From: Vibrio gallaecicus | GTDB taxonomy: Bacteria > Pseudomonadota > Gammaproteobacteria > Enterobacterales > Vibrionaceae | Assembly (NCBI RefSeq): GCF_024347495.1 | Contig: NZ_AP025490.1 | Coordinates: forward strand, 2,232,001-2,296,000 | Reading direction: 5' to 3' | DNA length: 64,000 bases | Shown: piece after piece, positions 27,026-36,733 of the stretch | How the letters are laid out: each line of letters starts with the position of its first letter | How positions within the stretch are numbered: position 1 is the stretch's first letter | Translations under genes and position numbers: made by a program | The notes under the pieces: generated by a model | Seen by the model: only the letters and a program-made list of their open reading frames with translations | Databases searched by the model: none | What the model was told of the DNA's origin: nothing

Positions 27026-28900
27026 ATGAATAGCAACAGCCCCACTTCGCTGTTAACGCAACAAAAGTTCCTCCCTTACTTTATTACTCAATTTCTGGGC
27101 GCTTTTAACGATAATATCTTTAAGAATGTATTGTTGCTTTTTGTAGCTTTCGCGAATGTAGAATCCCTACCCATATCTAGCCACTTGTTCATCAATCTAG
27201 CGGCTGGATTGTTTATTCTTCCCTTTTTTCTATTCTCAGCTTTAGCTGGAGTGCTGGCTGATAAATACGAAAAATCGTGGTTTATCCGTAAGGTTAAGTT
27301 ACTAGAAATTGCAATAATGTCCCTTGGAGCGATCGGCTTCATTTACGAAAGTTACGGAATTTTACTAGGCTTATTGTTCCTAATGGGGACACAAAGCGCA
27401 TTTTTTGGTCCTGTGAAATATGCTTTGTTACCTCAGCAACTTAAACCTGAAGAGTTAGTTCCAGGAAATGCCTTAGTTGAAACTGGTACATTTCTCGCTA
27501 TTTTGATGGGTACGATAGGTGCAGGGCTATTAACCTCTGTCGAATATTCAAAATATTTTGCTGCCGCATGTGTAGTTGCTTTTTCAATTTTAGGCTACGT
27601 TTCTAGCCGATTTATCCCAGAGTCACCTGCAAGCGCTCCTGATCTAAAGGTACAGTGGCGTCCGTTAAAGCTGACGCGTAATACTCTGGCGATAGCTAAA
27701 CGTGATAAAGCCACCTTCCAAGCCCTAATGGCAATTAGCTGGTTTTGGTTCTTGGGCGCGACTTACCTAACTCAATTTCCAAACTTCACAAAAATATATC
27801 TCAACGGTACAGAAAGCTCCGTAGCTTTCTTACTGGCTCTATTTTCGGTTGGTATCGCTGCTGGTTCTTTAGCATGCGATAAGCTGTCAAACCATCGGAT
27901 AGAGATTGGAATTGTTCCTCTGGGAAGTTTAGGTATTTCCATTTTTGGCTTCCTATTAGCAACATCGATTCCTGAGTCTTTGCCTAGTTTTACTTCTTTT
28001 TCTGAGTTCATTAGTTACGATAAGCTTTGGCCTCTATTCACCTACCTACTTTTACTGGGTATTTCTGGGGGGATTTTTATTGTCCCTCTATACTCTTTAA
28101 TGCAGCACAGGGCTAAAGTAAACGAACGAGCTCAAGTCATTGCCGCTCTTAATATCTATAACTCTTTATTCATGGTTGGCAGTGCTATTCTAGGCATAAT
28201 TTGCTTAAGCTTTTTAGAGCTAACTATCCCCCAACTTTTCTTATTACTGGCAATCATTAACTCTTTGATTGTTTGCTACCTTTTTTATCAAGTACCCATT
28301 TTCGCGGTTCGCTTCTTGATGTGGGTCGTCACTCACACAATGTACAGAGTAGAGCATAAAAATCTGCAAAATTTGCCTGAGAAAGGCGGAGCGTTGATTG
28401 TTTGTAACCATGTTAGCTATATGGACGCTCTATTAGTAAGCGCGGTTTGCCCTCGTTTAATCCACTTTGTAATGGAAGAAGAGTACGCAAATTTGCCTCC
28501 ATTAAGACGTTTTTTGAAGCGTGCTGGCGTGATACCAATTTCTGCAACCAATCGAAAATCCATTCGTAATGCATTCAATGAGGTTGAGCAATCATTAGCT
28601 GATGGGCACATTGTCTGTATTTTTCCTGAAGGGCGTTTAACGCCTGATGGCGATGTTGGTGAATTCATGCGAGGGATGGAAATTATTATTAGACGCTCAC
28701 CTGTGCCTGTTATCCCAATGGCGCTTAAAGGGCTTTGGGGAAGCTATTTTAGTCGTTACAAGGGCACAGCATGTAAAGGGCTACCGAGCCGTTTTTGGAC
28801 GAAATTAGAAATAGAAGTAGGCACCTCAATTCCCGCGGAGCAGGCTTCGAGCCAAGGGCTAAGAGAAGCTGTCATTGATCTACGTGGCAACAGACGGTAG
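27026..28900 (+). CDS. Lysophospholipid transporter-acyltransferase fusion (MFS + PlsC)
   Basis: A 624-residue fusion. Residues about 1-415 are a twelve-helix major facilitator of the LplT lysophospholipid flippase type (FLGAFNDNIFKNVLLLF at the start). Residues about 430-620 are a PlsC-type acyltransferase with the H-x4-D motif (NHVSYMD) and the FPEGRLTPDG motif. In E. coli, LplT brings lysophospholipid into the cell and the separate Aas protein re-acylates it; here transport and acylation are on one chain, without the AMP-ligase half of Aas. It follows the TetR gene by 16 bases. Confidence 0.88.
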   Translation: MNSNSPTSLLTQQKFLPYFITQFLGAFNDNIFKNVLLLFVAFANVESLPISSHLFINLAAGLFILPFFLFSALAGVLADKYEKSWFIRKVKLLEIAIMSLGAIGFIYESYGILLGLLFLMGTQSAFFGPVKYALLPQQLKPEELVPGNALVETGTFLAILMGTIGAGLLTSVEYSKYFAAACVVAFSILGYVSSRFIPESPASAPDLKVQWRPLKLTRNTLAIAKRDKATFQALMAISWFWFLGATYLTQFPNFTKIYLNGTESSVAFLLALFSVGIAAGSLACDKLSNHRIEIGIVPLGSLGISIFGFLLATSIPESLPSFTSFSEFISYDKLWPLFTYLLLLGISGGIFIVPLYSLMQHRAKVNERAQVIAALNIYNSLFMVGSAILGIICLSFLELTIPQLFLLLAIINSLIVCYLFYQVPIFAVRFLMWVVTHTMYRVEHKNLQNLPEKGGALIVCNHVSYMDALLVSAVCPRLIHFVMEEEYANLPPLRRFLKRAGVIPISATNRKSIRNAFNEVEQSLADGHIVCIFPEGRLTPDGDVGEFMRGMEIIIRRSPVPVIPMALKGLWGSYFSRYKGTACKGLPSRFWTKLEIEVGTSIPAEQASSQGLREAVIDLRGNRR

Positions 28901-28951
28901 TTGCTTGTTCGATTAATCACTTGGTGGCTTAGTCACTTAATTACTTAGCCA

Positions 28952-28986
28952 CTTAATGCTTAATGCTTAATGCTTAATGCTTAATG
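28952..28986. repeat. Five tandem CTTAATG heptamers
   Basis: Exact 7-bp repeats in the gap after the fusion gene, preceded by degenerate copies (CTTAGTCACTTAATTACTTAGCCA). A likely slippage site. No gene lies across it. Confidence 0.85.
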
Positions 28987-29109
28987 AAGCTTGAGCAGGC
29001 GTTTAGTTTTTCTTAACGTTTGTTCAAATCATTTAGACTTACTTACCGAAAGATTAAGCGTATAGTACCCCCTTAGACAAAACTTACCCAGCCAGCTAAC
29101 CTGAATACC

Positions 29110-30030
29110 ATGAACCTAAAAAAAACAGCCCCTTTTTATATTGCCGCTCTCTTTTGTTTAACACCTTGGGTTAGTTCTCCCACCGCACTTGTTATTGGCT
29201 TTTTACTGGCAAGTCTTGGGCTTGTTCCTTCGCACCTACAAATTGGAAAACTCACCAAAAAATTACTCGCCTACTCTATTGTTGGCTTAGGTTTTGGAAT
29301 TCAATTTGAACAAGCTTTAGCGGTTACTGGTGATGGCATTGGGCTTATTGTCGTAAGTATTTTGGGTACATTATCTGTAGGCTGGATACTGGCTAGAAAG
29401 ATGGGCTTAGAAAAAACCACTGGCTATCTTATCTCTTCAGGTACCGCGATTTGTGGTGGCAGTGCAATTGCAGCAGTCGCACCAGCGATTAAAGCAGACG
29501 ATGAACAGATCGGGCTGGCTCTGGCGACCGTTTTCGTTCTTAACTCTATTGCGCTATTTCTCTTTCCTGTTATTGGTCACGCTTTAGAGCTTAGCCAACA
29601 TACTTTCGGTACTTGGGCAGCAATAGCGATCCATGATACATCTTCAGTTGTAGGGGCGGCTTCAGCCTACGGTGAGGAAGCACTAACTACTGCAACAACC
29701 TTGAAATTGGCACGGGCTCTTTGGATCATCCCAATCGCTTTTATCAGCGCTCTTCTCTTCAGAAATGACCAGAAGAAAATTACTATTCCATATTTCATTC
29801 TGTTTTATTGTGCTGCCATTTTTATCAGCGACGTAATGCCACAATTTGATGCTATCTACCAAGGAATTTTTGATGTATCTAAGCGGGCGCTTGTGGTGTG
29901 TTTGTTCTTAATTGGCTGCGGGATTTCAATTGAAAAGTTAAAAGCAGCAGGTCCAAAACCACTTATGTTTGGCGTAAGTTTGTGGGTGATGATATCCACA
30001 GGTTCACTTGCTTGGTTAACACTGACTTAA
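29110..30030 (+). CDS. YeiH/UPF0324 family membrane transporter (putative sulfate exporter)
   Basis: A 306-residue inner-membrane protein with about ten membrane segments. It matches the UPF0324/YeiH family: [15 protein letters not shown], the [17 protein letters not shown] motif, and [16 protein letters not shown]. Members are annotated as putative sulfate exporters, though transport has been shown for few. It is monocistronic and followed by a good terminator. The LysR regulator gene downstream on the other strand is separated by about 465 bases and looks unrelated. Confidence 0.85.
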   Translation: MNLKKTAPFYIAALFCLTPWVSSPTALVIGFLLASLGLVPSHLQIGKLTKKLLAYSIVGLGFGIQFEQALAVTGDGIGLIVVSILGTLSVGWILARKMGLEKTTGYLISSGTAICGGSAIAAVAPAIKADDEQIGLALATVFVLNSIALFLFPVIGHALELSQHTFGTWAAIAIHDTSSVVGAASAYGEEALTTATTLKLARALWIIPIAFISALLFRNDQKKITIPYFILFYCAAIFISDVMPQFDAIYQGIFDVSKRALVVCLFLIGCGISIEKLKAAGPKPLMFGVSLWVMISTGSLAWLTLT

Positions 30031-30103
30031 TTTGAAATTAACGCGGCTTAATGCTCAGCGGAAAACACTCCATCTAAAGTAACAAGCTTAAAGTAGATAT
30101 AAA

Positions 30104-30271
30104 TTATTTAACGAAGGCAGAGCAATTATGTTGCTTTGCCTTTTTTATACTCATAACAAGCGCAATGGTTAGAACAAAGGCTGTTAACTCAGCGAGTGAT
30201 CGAATCAAACCTTCAGAGACAATTGCTAAAGCAATTTGCAGCAGTATTGCGGATACCAGAACCATTTTCAT
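30104..30271 (-). CDS. Possible small membrane protein
   Basis: About 55 residues from ATG 30271 (or 61 from 30289). It has two hydrophobic segments (MVLVSAILLQIALAIVSEGLI and ELTAFVLTIALVMSI) and a basic tail, so it could be a two-helix inner-membrane protein. It overlaps the plus-strand terminator of the YeiH-family gene at its 3' end, which weakens the call. No family is recognised. Confidence 0.4.
   Translation of the reverse strand: MKMVLVSAILLQIALAIVSEGLIRSLAELTAFVLTIALVMSIKKAKQHNCSAFVK
30114..30146 (+). terminator. Terminator after the YeiH-family gene
   Basis: Stem AAGGCAGAGCAA and TTGCTTTGCCTT with a 5-base loop and one G-T pair, then six T residues. Confidence 0.85.
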
Positions 30272-30495
30272 ATTAATACCGTTAATCACTATTCCCTTAG
30301 TTATTCAATATTTCCTTGATTTACGGTTTTATTATGATTGAAAGTTATAAATATCTTAAATTCTGTTTCGGACTATTTTATCGCTAAATCAACTAACTCA
30401 TCCAAGAAAGTTACTCCATGTTGTTTAGATAACTTTTGCTAGTTTAGCCGCTTAGCATGGCTATTTACTCTTGATAGAGTTCGCATCCAAGTAGC

Positions 30496-31374
30496 CTAAT
30501 TCAACTGTTCTTCTAACCATCGAATAAAAGTTCTTACCTTGGGTCTTTTTTCTGTTCCTAACGGGCAAATCAAGTCATAGCTTTTTTTGGTATCCATGCT
30601 GGGATACGGCGTAATAAGCTCACCTGTTTCAATGTATGGTTTGATGAAGTGGTAGCGCCCCATTGCAACCCCAATGTTATGTAAGGCACTTTGTACTCCC
30701 ATATCACGGTGACTCACGCAGTAAAATTGCTCGAATAAATTGATATCAAGATCATGATATTTGATCCAACGCTGCCAAACATCTGAACCTAATGCGTGAA
30801 TAAAGTTAATTCGGTGCAAGGAATCCAAACCGTCATCAAAAATATTATGCTGTGCTGCATAACTAGGAGTGCAAACTGGGATATAGCTTTCACCAAATAA
30901 CCGTTGACGGTGCATATCAGTCAAATCTTCCGCGCCATAATAAATGGCTATATCTAAGTGGTTTTGATGAAAATCTTGCTCTTCTTGCGAGAAAATATTG
31001 AGATTAAATTTTGGGTATCGCTGCTTGAAATCGGCAAGCCTTGGCAATAACCAACTGTTGGCAAAAGCAGGGCTAGTCCCAATATTGATCTGACCGTACA
31101 AATCGGTATTGGTAATATCTTCTATCTCTCCAAAAATAGAACTTAGCGATTTAGATAAGGTACGTTGGAACCGCTGCCCTTCTTCCGTTAATTCAAGTTT
31201 CCGAGTCCCACGCACAAAAAGATTAAACCCCAATTCACCTTCCAGAACTTTGATTCGATGACTCACAGCACCTTGAGTTAAATGCAGTTTCTTTGCTGCT
31301 AGCGTAAAGCTCATCTTCTCAGCCGCCACATTGAAAGTATGAAGATTTCTAAGTAAAGACTGGTGGTTTGCCAT
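30496..31374 (-). CDS. LysR-family transcriptional regulator
   Basis: A 292-residue LysR protein of the GcvA/DsdC-like subgroup: N-terminal winged helix (LHTFNVAAEKMSFTLAAKKL, then TQGAVSHRIKVLEGELG) and a periplasmic-binding-fold effector domain (about 90-290, INIGTSPAFANSWLLPRLADF). It is divergent from the NagE-type permease gene across about 175 bases and so most likely regulates it. The effector is unknown. Confidence 0.88.
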   Translation of the reverse strand: MANHQSLLRNLHTFNVAAEKMSFTLAAKKLHLTQGAVSHRIKVLEGELGFNLFVRGTRKLELTEEGQRFQRTLSKSLSSIFGEIEDITNTDLYGQINIGTSPAFANSWLLPRLADFKQRYPKFNLNIFSQEEQDFHQNHLDIAIYYGAEDLTDMHRQRLFGESYIPVCTPSYAAQHNIFDDGLDSLHRINFIHALGSDVWQRWIKYHDLDINLFEQFYCVSHRDMGVQSALHNIGVAMGRYHFIKPYIETGELITPYPSMDTKKSYDLICPLGTEKRPKVRTFIRWLEEQLN

Positions 31375-31548
31375 ATTGCCTCATGCATTAAAATTTTTAA
31401 TCCATCCTACTACTCGTTTCGTTTGTTTGCACCAATAAATAAGTTTCTAATAGTTGCAGTTACTTAAAACCCTGCATTGAACAAAACTGAACATCATTAT
31501 TCATCTGCAGGGTCATTAAAAAAATTAATAACAAGCTTAGGGGCATTT

Positions 31549-33012
31549 ATGAATATACTTGGGTATATGCAGAAGGTAGGTAAAGCACTGATGGTTCCAG
31601 TGGCAACATTACCTGCTGCGGCAATTTTGATGGGGATTGGCTACTGGCTAGATCCGGTTGGTTGGGGTTCAGAAAGTATCCTAGCTGCATTTCTCATCAA
31701 GTCTGGGGGAGCAATCATCGACAACATGGCGGTACTATTTGCCGTTGGTGTTGCTTTTGGGTTAAGCCGCGACAAAAATGGTTCAGCTGCTCTTTCAGGT
31801 TTCGTGATGTTCCTAGTCGTAACAACCTTACTATCACCGGGTTCTGTTGGGCAATTGATGAATGTTGAGCTGAGTGAAGTACCTGCAGCTTTTGGTAAGA
31901 TCAGTAATCAATTCATCGGTATTATTGTCGGTATTATTTCTGCTGAAATATATAACCGTTATTCAACCGTTGAACTTCCTCAAGCATTAGCTTTTTTTAG
32001 TGGTAAACGTTTAGTGCCTATTTTGACCTCAATTGCAGGTATGGCACTTTCATTTGCTCTTTTATACATCTGGCCTGCAATCTACGATGCTTTAATTCTT
32101 TTGGGTATCAAGCTTGAAGGTATGGGCGCAATTGGCGCTGGTCTATTTGGTTTCTTTAACCGCTTATTCCTTTCTGTAGGTATGCACCACGCGCTTTACC
32201 CTGTTTTCTGGTTTGATGTTGTCGGTATTAACGATATTCCAAACTTCTTAGGTGGCGCTCAATCCATCGCTAACGGAACAGGTATTCCTGGAAAGACAGG
32301 CATGTATCAAGCGGGATTCTTCCCAATCATGATGTTTGGCTTACCGGCTGCTGCTCTTGCTATGTACCACTGTTCTGATGCTAAGAATAAAAACCAGGTC
32401 TTCGCGATTATGCTAGCGGCAGCAATGGCTTCTTTCTTCACAGGGATTACTGAGCCATTAGAATTTAGCTTTATGTTCTTAGCTCCAGTACTTTTCTTAA
32501 TTCACGCAGTTTTAACAGGCTTATCGCTGTATATCGCTGCAAGCATGGAATGGATGGCAGGCTTTGGCTTCTCGGCAGGCTTCGTAGATTTAGTGCTTTC
32601 TAGCCAGAATCCATTAGCGGTTAACTGGTATATGTTGCTGATTCAAGGCGTTGTGTTCTTCGCGCTTTATTACTGCATATTCCGCTTCGCAATCATTAAG
32701 TTCAACTTAAAAACACCTGGTCGTGGCGAAGAAATGGCGGCGGCAGAAGAATCTGAAACCCCAGAGGCTCTTGCTAACTTAACAAACAGTTATATCGAAG
32801 CCATTGGTGGTGCAGACAATATTCTAGAAGTAGATAACTGTATTACTCGCTTACGCCTAACCGTAAAAGACTCATCAGTAGCAGACAGCGACAAGTTGAA
32901 AAAGTTAGGTGCAGCAGGCGTAGTACCCGTTGGGAAAGGTGGACTGCAAGTCATTATTGGATTAGGAAAAGTCGATAAAGTTGCCGACCAAATGAAGAAA
33001 GCTCTAGCGTGA
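31549..33012 (+). CDS. PTS system IIBC permease, N-acetylglucosamine/glucose type
   Basis: A 487-residue phosphotransferase permease that imports and phosphorylates a sugar. The IIC membrane domain (about 1-385) is close to NagE: FNRLFLSVGMHHALYPVFWFD, GKTGMYQAGFFPIMMFGLP, FTGITEPLEFSFMF. The IIB domain has the phospho-cysteine in NCITRLRLTV (about Cys431). There is no IIA domain, so phosphate must come from a separate IIA such as Crr. ATG 31549 is chosen because CTTAGGGG lies just upstream and family proteins start MNILG; an ATG at 31477 is not used. Substrate, N-acetylglucosamine or related, is inferred. Confidence 0.87.
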   Translation: MNILGYMQKVGKALMVPVATLPAAAILMGIGYWLDPVGWGSESILAAFLIKSGGAIIDNMAVLFAVGVAFGLSRDKNGSAALSGFVMFLVVTTLLSPGSVGQLMNVELSEVPAAFGKISNQFIGIIVGIISAEIYNRYSTVELPQALAFFSGKRLVPILTSIAGMALSFALLYIWPAIYDALILLGIKLEGMGAIGAGLFGFFNRLFLSVGMHHALYPVFWFDVVGINDIPNFLGGAQSIANGTGIPGKTGMYQAGFFPIMMFGLPAAALAMYHCSDAKNKNQVFAIMLAAAMASFFTGITEPLEFSFMFLAPVLFLIHAVLTGLSLYIAASMEWMAGFGFSAGFVDLVLSSQNPLAVNWYMLLIQGVVFFALYYCIFRFAIIKFNLKTPGRGEEMAAAEESETPEALANLTNSYIEAIGGADNILEVDNCITRLRLTVKDSSVADSDKLKKLGAAGVVPVGKGGLQVIIGLGKVDKVADQMKKALA

Positions 33013-33081
33013 CACTATCAACAATAAGTATGTACACAGCTAATGGTTAGCATGAACAATAAATAAAAGTTCTAAGAATTT

Positions 33082-33154
33082 GTGATGGTTTCACTTCCAT
33101 CACAACCCCCTGAAGCGCAATTCCGATTAGTCACCGTGATTGCGCTTCGTTTTA
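33082..33154 (+). terminator. Tandem terminators after the PTS permease gene
   Basis: A first hairpin GTGATGG and CCATCAC (33082-33103), then GAAGCGCAAT (33112-33121) and ATTGCGCTTC (33139-33148) followed by GTTTTAT. They lie between convergent genes and also face the end of menE. Confidence 0.75.
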
Positions 33155-33183
33155 TATCAATTAGCCACACTCATCAGTTTATT

Positions 33184-34722
33184 TCAATTCACTGCTTTAG
33201 TATCACTGGCTTTTTCACGCTCTATTTTAAGCCATTGTGCCAGCTGGGCTCTCGAAACCTTTATGCCTTGCTGCTCTAACTTTGGCATTTGATAGTACTC
33301 AACTGGGTGTTTGAAACGTTCAATGACATCATTTAATTGCTTTGTATACCAACTATCACTTTCGAGCTCATTACAATCAATAATCGCTATAGGTCTAAAG
33401 CCAAATTCCGTATCTTCAACAGGAACAATAAAGCTCTGCTTTACACCAGCCACCTGATTAAGTGCTCTTTCAATTTCTTCACAATGAATGTTTTCTCCAC
33501 CAGAAATAAATTGATTATCCGCTCGTCCAATCACTTTCAGTTGGTCATTTACCCAAACACCCAAATCTTTACTGTCAAACCAACCTTCAGAGTCAGTCAA
33601 AGGTGAAACGCACCCTTGATGGTAGTAACCACTAGCGAGTGTTTTTCCGCCGATAAAGATTCTTTTATCCACCAGCTTGATTGCTCGGTAATCTAAAATA
33701 GAACCAGCCGTGTTTGACTCTTCAGTTTGACTCAATTCTTTTTTTTGATTCGTCATATCACTGGAAATTGCACGAGCAGTCACTGTTGAGGCTGCTTCTG
33801 TCATTCCATAACCAAGCCAAGTTTCAATACCTTGGACGTTAGATTCTTTTGCTAATGACTCTGGAATATGACTGCCACCTAATAGTACATGAGTCAGTTG
33901 TAATGGATATTCAGCACTGAGTAAACGCTGTAATTGAGTAGCGACCAAAGAAGCATGTGTGCAACCTTTGATATCTTCTTCTAAATGCCCAATCCCTACT
34001 TTCAAACACCCGCCAGCACTTAACCAGCGAAATACAATGGCTAAGCCAGACACATGATACATCGGTAAACTCAGTAACCAGGTATCCGAGTGTTCGTAAG
34101 AAAAGCCATTAAGTAAACCACCTGCAGAAGCAAGATGCTGATCTGCGGTATGTACCACTGCTTTGGGATTTCCAGTCGAGCCCGACGTAAAAACAATCGT
34201 AGATAAATGAGTGGTATTTATAGCTACAGATGAAGAAATAGAAGTAGTTAAACGATGGTGTCTATGCTCATCAATAGACGACTTTAATTCTCTAACGGGA
34301 TTCAAGGAGATGTCATCTAGCTTTGGAAGTGATACCACGGTGACCTGTGGAGCTAAGTAGGGATTTTTAGAAGAAGTATTCCACACATAGATAGGCTGCT
34401 CTTTCGCAAATAGCGTATCGAGCTTTTGCTGAAGTTTAACTTCTGGTTGCGGCATCACAAACGCCGCAATAACCCCCATTTTCAGACACGCTAATAAGGT
34501 GATCACTTGTTCGCTTGAGTTCTTCCCGATTATAGTAAGGACATTCCCTTCTTTTAATCCTTGCTGATTTAAACAAGCCACATATTCATTCACCAAGTGC
34601 TGAACACCTCCCCAGCTGTATCGCTTATTAGGTGTATCTAAGGCGCAACGTTGCTGTTCACTATGAGACCAATTCTCCCATAGTGAAGAAGTATAAATGA
34701 GCGAATGGGAAGCAGAATTCAT
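33184..34722 (-). CDS. menE: o-Succinylbenzoate-CoA ligase
   Basis: A 512-residue ANL-superfamily enzyme that adenylates o-succinylbenzoate and joins it to CoA in menaquinone synthesis. The P-loop-like TIVFTSGSTGNPKAVVHT, the LGYGMTEAASTV motif, the aspartate-containing DSKDLGVW region and a C-terminal lid with GRADNQFISGGENIHCEEIE are visible. It is the last gene of the men operon; ATG 34722 follows the menC stop by one base (TAG-T-ATG). A longer frame upstream overlaps menC and is not used. Confidence 0.93.
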   Translation of the reverse strand: MNSASHSLIYTSSLWENWSHSEQQRCALDTPNKRYSWGGVQHLVNEYVACLNQQGLKEGNVLTIIGKNSSEQVITLLACLKMGVIAAFVMPQPEVKLQQKLDTLFAKEQPIYVWNTSSKNPYLAPQVTVVSLPKLDDISLNPVRELKSSIDEHRHHRLTTSISSSVAINTTHLSTIVFTSGSTGNPKAVVHTADQHLASAGGLLNGFSYEHSDTWLLSLPMYHVSGLAIVFRWLSAGGCLKVGIGHLEEDIKGCTHASLVATQLQRLLSAEYPLQLTHVLLGGSHIPESLAKESNVQGIETWLGYGMTEAASTVTARAISSDMTNQKKELSQTEESNTAGSILDYRAIKLVDKRIFIGGKTLASGYYHQGCVSPLTDSEGWFDSKDLGVWVNDQLKVIGRADNQFISGGENIHCEEIERALNQVAGVKQSFIVPVEDTEFGFRPIAIIDCNELESDSWYTKQLNDVIERFKHPVEYYQMPKLEQQGIKVSRAQLAQWLKIEREKASDTKAVN

Positions 34723-34723
34723 A

Positions 34724-35722
34724 CTACGAACGCCACACGATCTCTTGCGATTCAAGAGGTGTTACTGGGAGTAAACTTCCAGGCCACGTAACTTCCAGTT
34801 GAGCTTTAAATAACCCGATGGTATCTAACCCAGGGACTTCGTTTGGCAAGTGCTGCTGTGCTAAGCGAGCAAGTTGACATAAACCAAGGCTAGATTCGAG
34901 ACTAGAGCTGATCACCGCTTTCATCCCTAGTTGTTCTGCTCTTTTGATAAGCGAAACGCAGCGATCAACAGAACCAATCAAAGTTGGCTTAATAACAATC
35001 GCTTTTGCGCCAGTTAAAGAATCCAGTTCAAAATCGGCTTGTTTCACCAATTCTTGCAACGTCTCATCCCAAGCAATAGCAACGCCATTATCAATAGCAA
35101 ACGCCAAGCTCGCTTCTGGCTGCATGCAAGGTTCTTCAATGAAACTAATGCGTTGACGCAAAGATGGTGAGATATACTTAATGAATTGCTTTGCTTTCTC
35201 AGGCTTCCAAGCGCGATTGGCATCAAGACGCAAAGTCAGATCAGGAATTGATTCAAGAAATAAGCTGACGAGCATTCCATCACGAATGGCTTCATACAAC
35301 CCGACTTTTACTTTAGCGACTTTCTCGCCTTTCATCTCATTCAGAGTGGGGATCAGCTCATCAGGGTCTCCTGAACAAAGCGGAGCAGCTTGGTAATTGC
35401 CCTCTGTTGGCAATTGCTTATTTAGCTCTAGCTCAGCCATAGACAAACCAAAAGCCACTGAAGGGTGAAGTTCATCTAAATTAGATAATTGCCCCCCTGA
35501 TACCCAACGCTCTAAAAATTCTTGAGTTTGAATCCCAGCGTCTTCTAAGCTTTCAAGACTAAACCCAGGCAAAGGGGAAACTTCGCCATAGCCAACTAGA
35601 CCACCTTCTACCAGTTTTATGATGTAACCGGTTCGCTCTGTGAGCTTGCTGTCTCTAAGAATAACACCGCTATCCATAGGCAAACGAAAACGGTACAGAG
35701 TAGCTTGACGATCTGAGTTCAT
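34724..35722 (-). CDS. menC: o-Succinylbenzoate synthase
   Basis: A 332-residue enolase-superfamily dehydratase of menaquinone synthesis, converting SHCHC to o-succinylbenzoate. Visible: the KVKVGL lysine motif, LRLDANRAW, SFIEEPC and AIAWDETL metal-binding segments, and the second catalytic lysine in AIVIKPTLIG. Normal length. It lies 97 bases after menB and directly before menE. Confidence 0.93.
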   Translation of the reverse strand: MNSDRQATLYRFRLPMDSGVILRDSKLTERTGYIIKLVEGGLVGYGEVSPLPGFSLESLEDAGIQTQEFLERWVSGGQLSNLDELHPSVAFGLSMAELELNKQLPTEGNYQAAPLCSGDPDELIPTLNEMKGEKVAKVKVGLYEAIRDGMLVSLFLESIPDLTLRLDANRAWKPEKAKQFIKYISPSLRQRISFIEEPCMQPEASLAFAIDNGVAIAWDETLQELVKQADFELDSLTGAKAIVIKPTLIGSVDRCVSLIKRAEQLGMKAVISSSLESSLGLCQLARLAQQHLPNEVPGLDTIGLFKAQLEVTWPGSLLPVTPLESQEIVWRS

Positions 35723-35819
35723 AGGAGTTCCTAAAGAGAAATAAAGAAATTAAGAGCGACCGAATAAGTCACTCTTAAGAAAAGCCATCTAAGTGTAGAC
35801 ACTTTGAAGTAAATAGGGA

Positions 35820-36698
35820 TTAAGGGTTACGAGGGAATTTATCGAAATCAGGACGACGTTTTTCGTTGAAGGCATTGCGCCCTTCTTGACCTTCTTCTGT
35901 CATGTAGAACATCATGGTCGCGTTACCAGCCAGCTCTTGTAAACCTGCTTGACCATCACAGTCAGCATTTAAAGCGGCTTTTAAGCAACGTAATGCCATT
36001 GGGCTGTGTTGTAATACTTCACGACTCCAACGTACTGCTTCTTTTTCTAAATCTTCTACAGGAACAACAGTATTCACTAAGCCCATATCAACGGCTTCTT
36101 GAGCATCATAGAAACGACACAAGAACCAGATCTCACGAGCTTTTTTCTGACCCACAATACGAGCCATGTATGAAGCGCCCCAACCGCCATCAAACGAACC
36201 TACTTTAGGACCGGTTTGACCAAACTGTGCATTTTCAGCAGCAATCGTTAAGTCACACATCATATGAAGCACATGACCACCACCAACTGCCCAGCCAGAA
36301 ACAGCGGCAATAACAGGTTTTGGACAAGTTCGAATTTGGCGTTGGAAATCAAGAACGTTTAGGTGGTGTGTTCCTGTGTCATCTTGGTAACCGCCGTAGT
36401 CGCCACGGATACTTTGATCACCACCTGAACAGAACGCCTTCTCACCTAAGCCCGTTAGGATGATCACACCGACTTTCTCATCGTAGCGTGCATCTGCAAG
36501 AGCATTAATCATCTCTTTCACGGTTTGGGGACGGAATGCATTGTGAACCTGTGGGCGAGCAATAGTGATCTTTGCAATACCATCATCAGATTTATGGTAT
36601 TGAATATCTTCATACTCACCGCTCGCATCATTCCAATTAACGGCTGCGTAAAGTTCTTCTTCGGTTATGCCTACTGTTTTTGCCATGGTGATTCCCAT
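35820..36698 (-). CDS. menB: 1,4-Dihydroxy-2-naphthoyl-CoA synthase
   Basis: A 292-residue crotonase-fold enzyme that cyclises o-succinylbenzoyl-CoA to DHNA-CoA. It is closely similar to E. coli MenB through [54 protein letters not shown] and the C-terminal [14 protein letters not shown]. An in-frame ATG four codons later (36686) is an equally possible start. It lies within the men operon between menH and menC. Confidence 0.96.
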   Translation of the reverse strand: MGITMAKTVGITEEELYAAVNWNDASGEYEDIQYHKSDDGIAKITIARPQVHNAFRPQTVKEMINALADARYDEKVGVIILTGLGEKAFCSGGDQSIRGDYGGYQDDTGTHHLNVLDFQRQIRTCPKPVIAAVSGWAVGGGHVLHMMCDLTIAAENAQFGQTGPKVGSFDGGWGASYMARIVGQKKAREIWFLCRFYDAQEAVDMGLVNTVVPVEDLEKEAVRWSREVLQHSPMALRCLKAALNADCDGQAGLQELAGNATMMFYMTEEGQEGRNAFNEKRRPDFDKFPRNP

Positions 36699-36733
36699 TG
36701 TTCTTTAAAAGACCACAGAAAACCATGGTCTGA

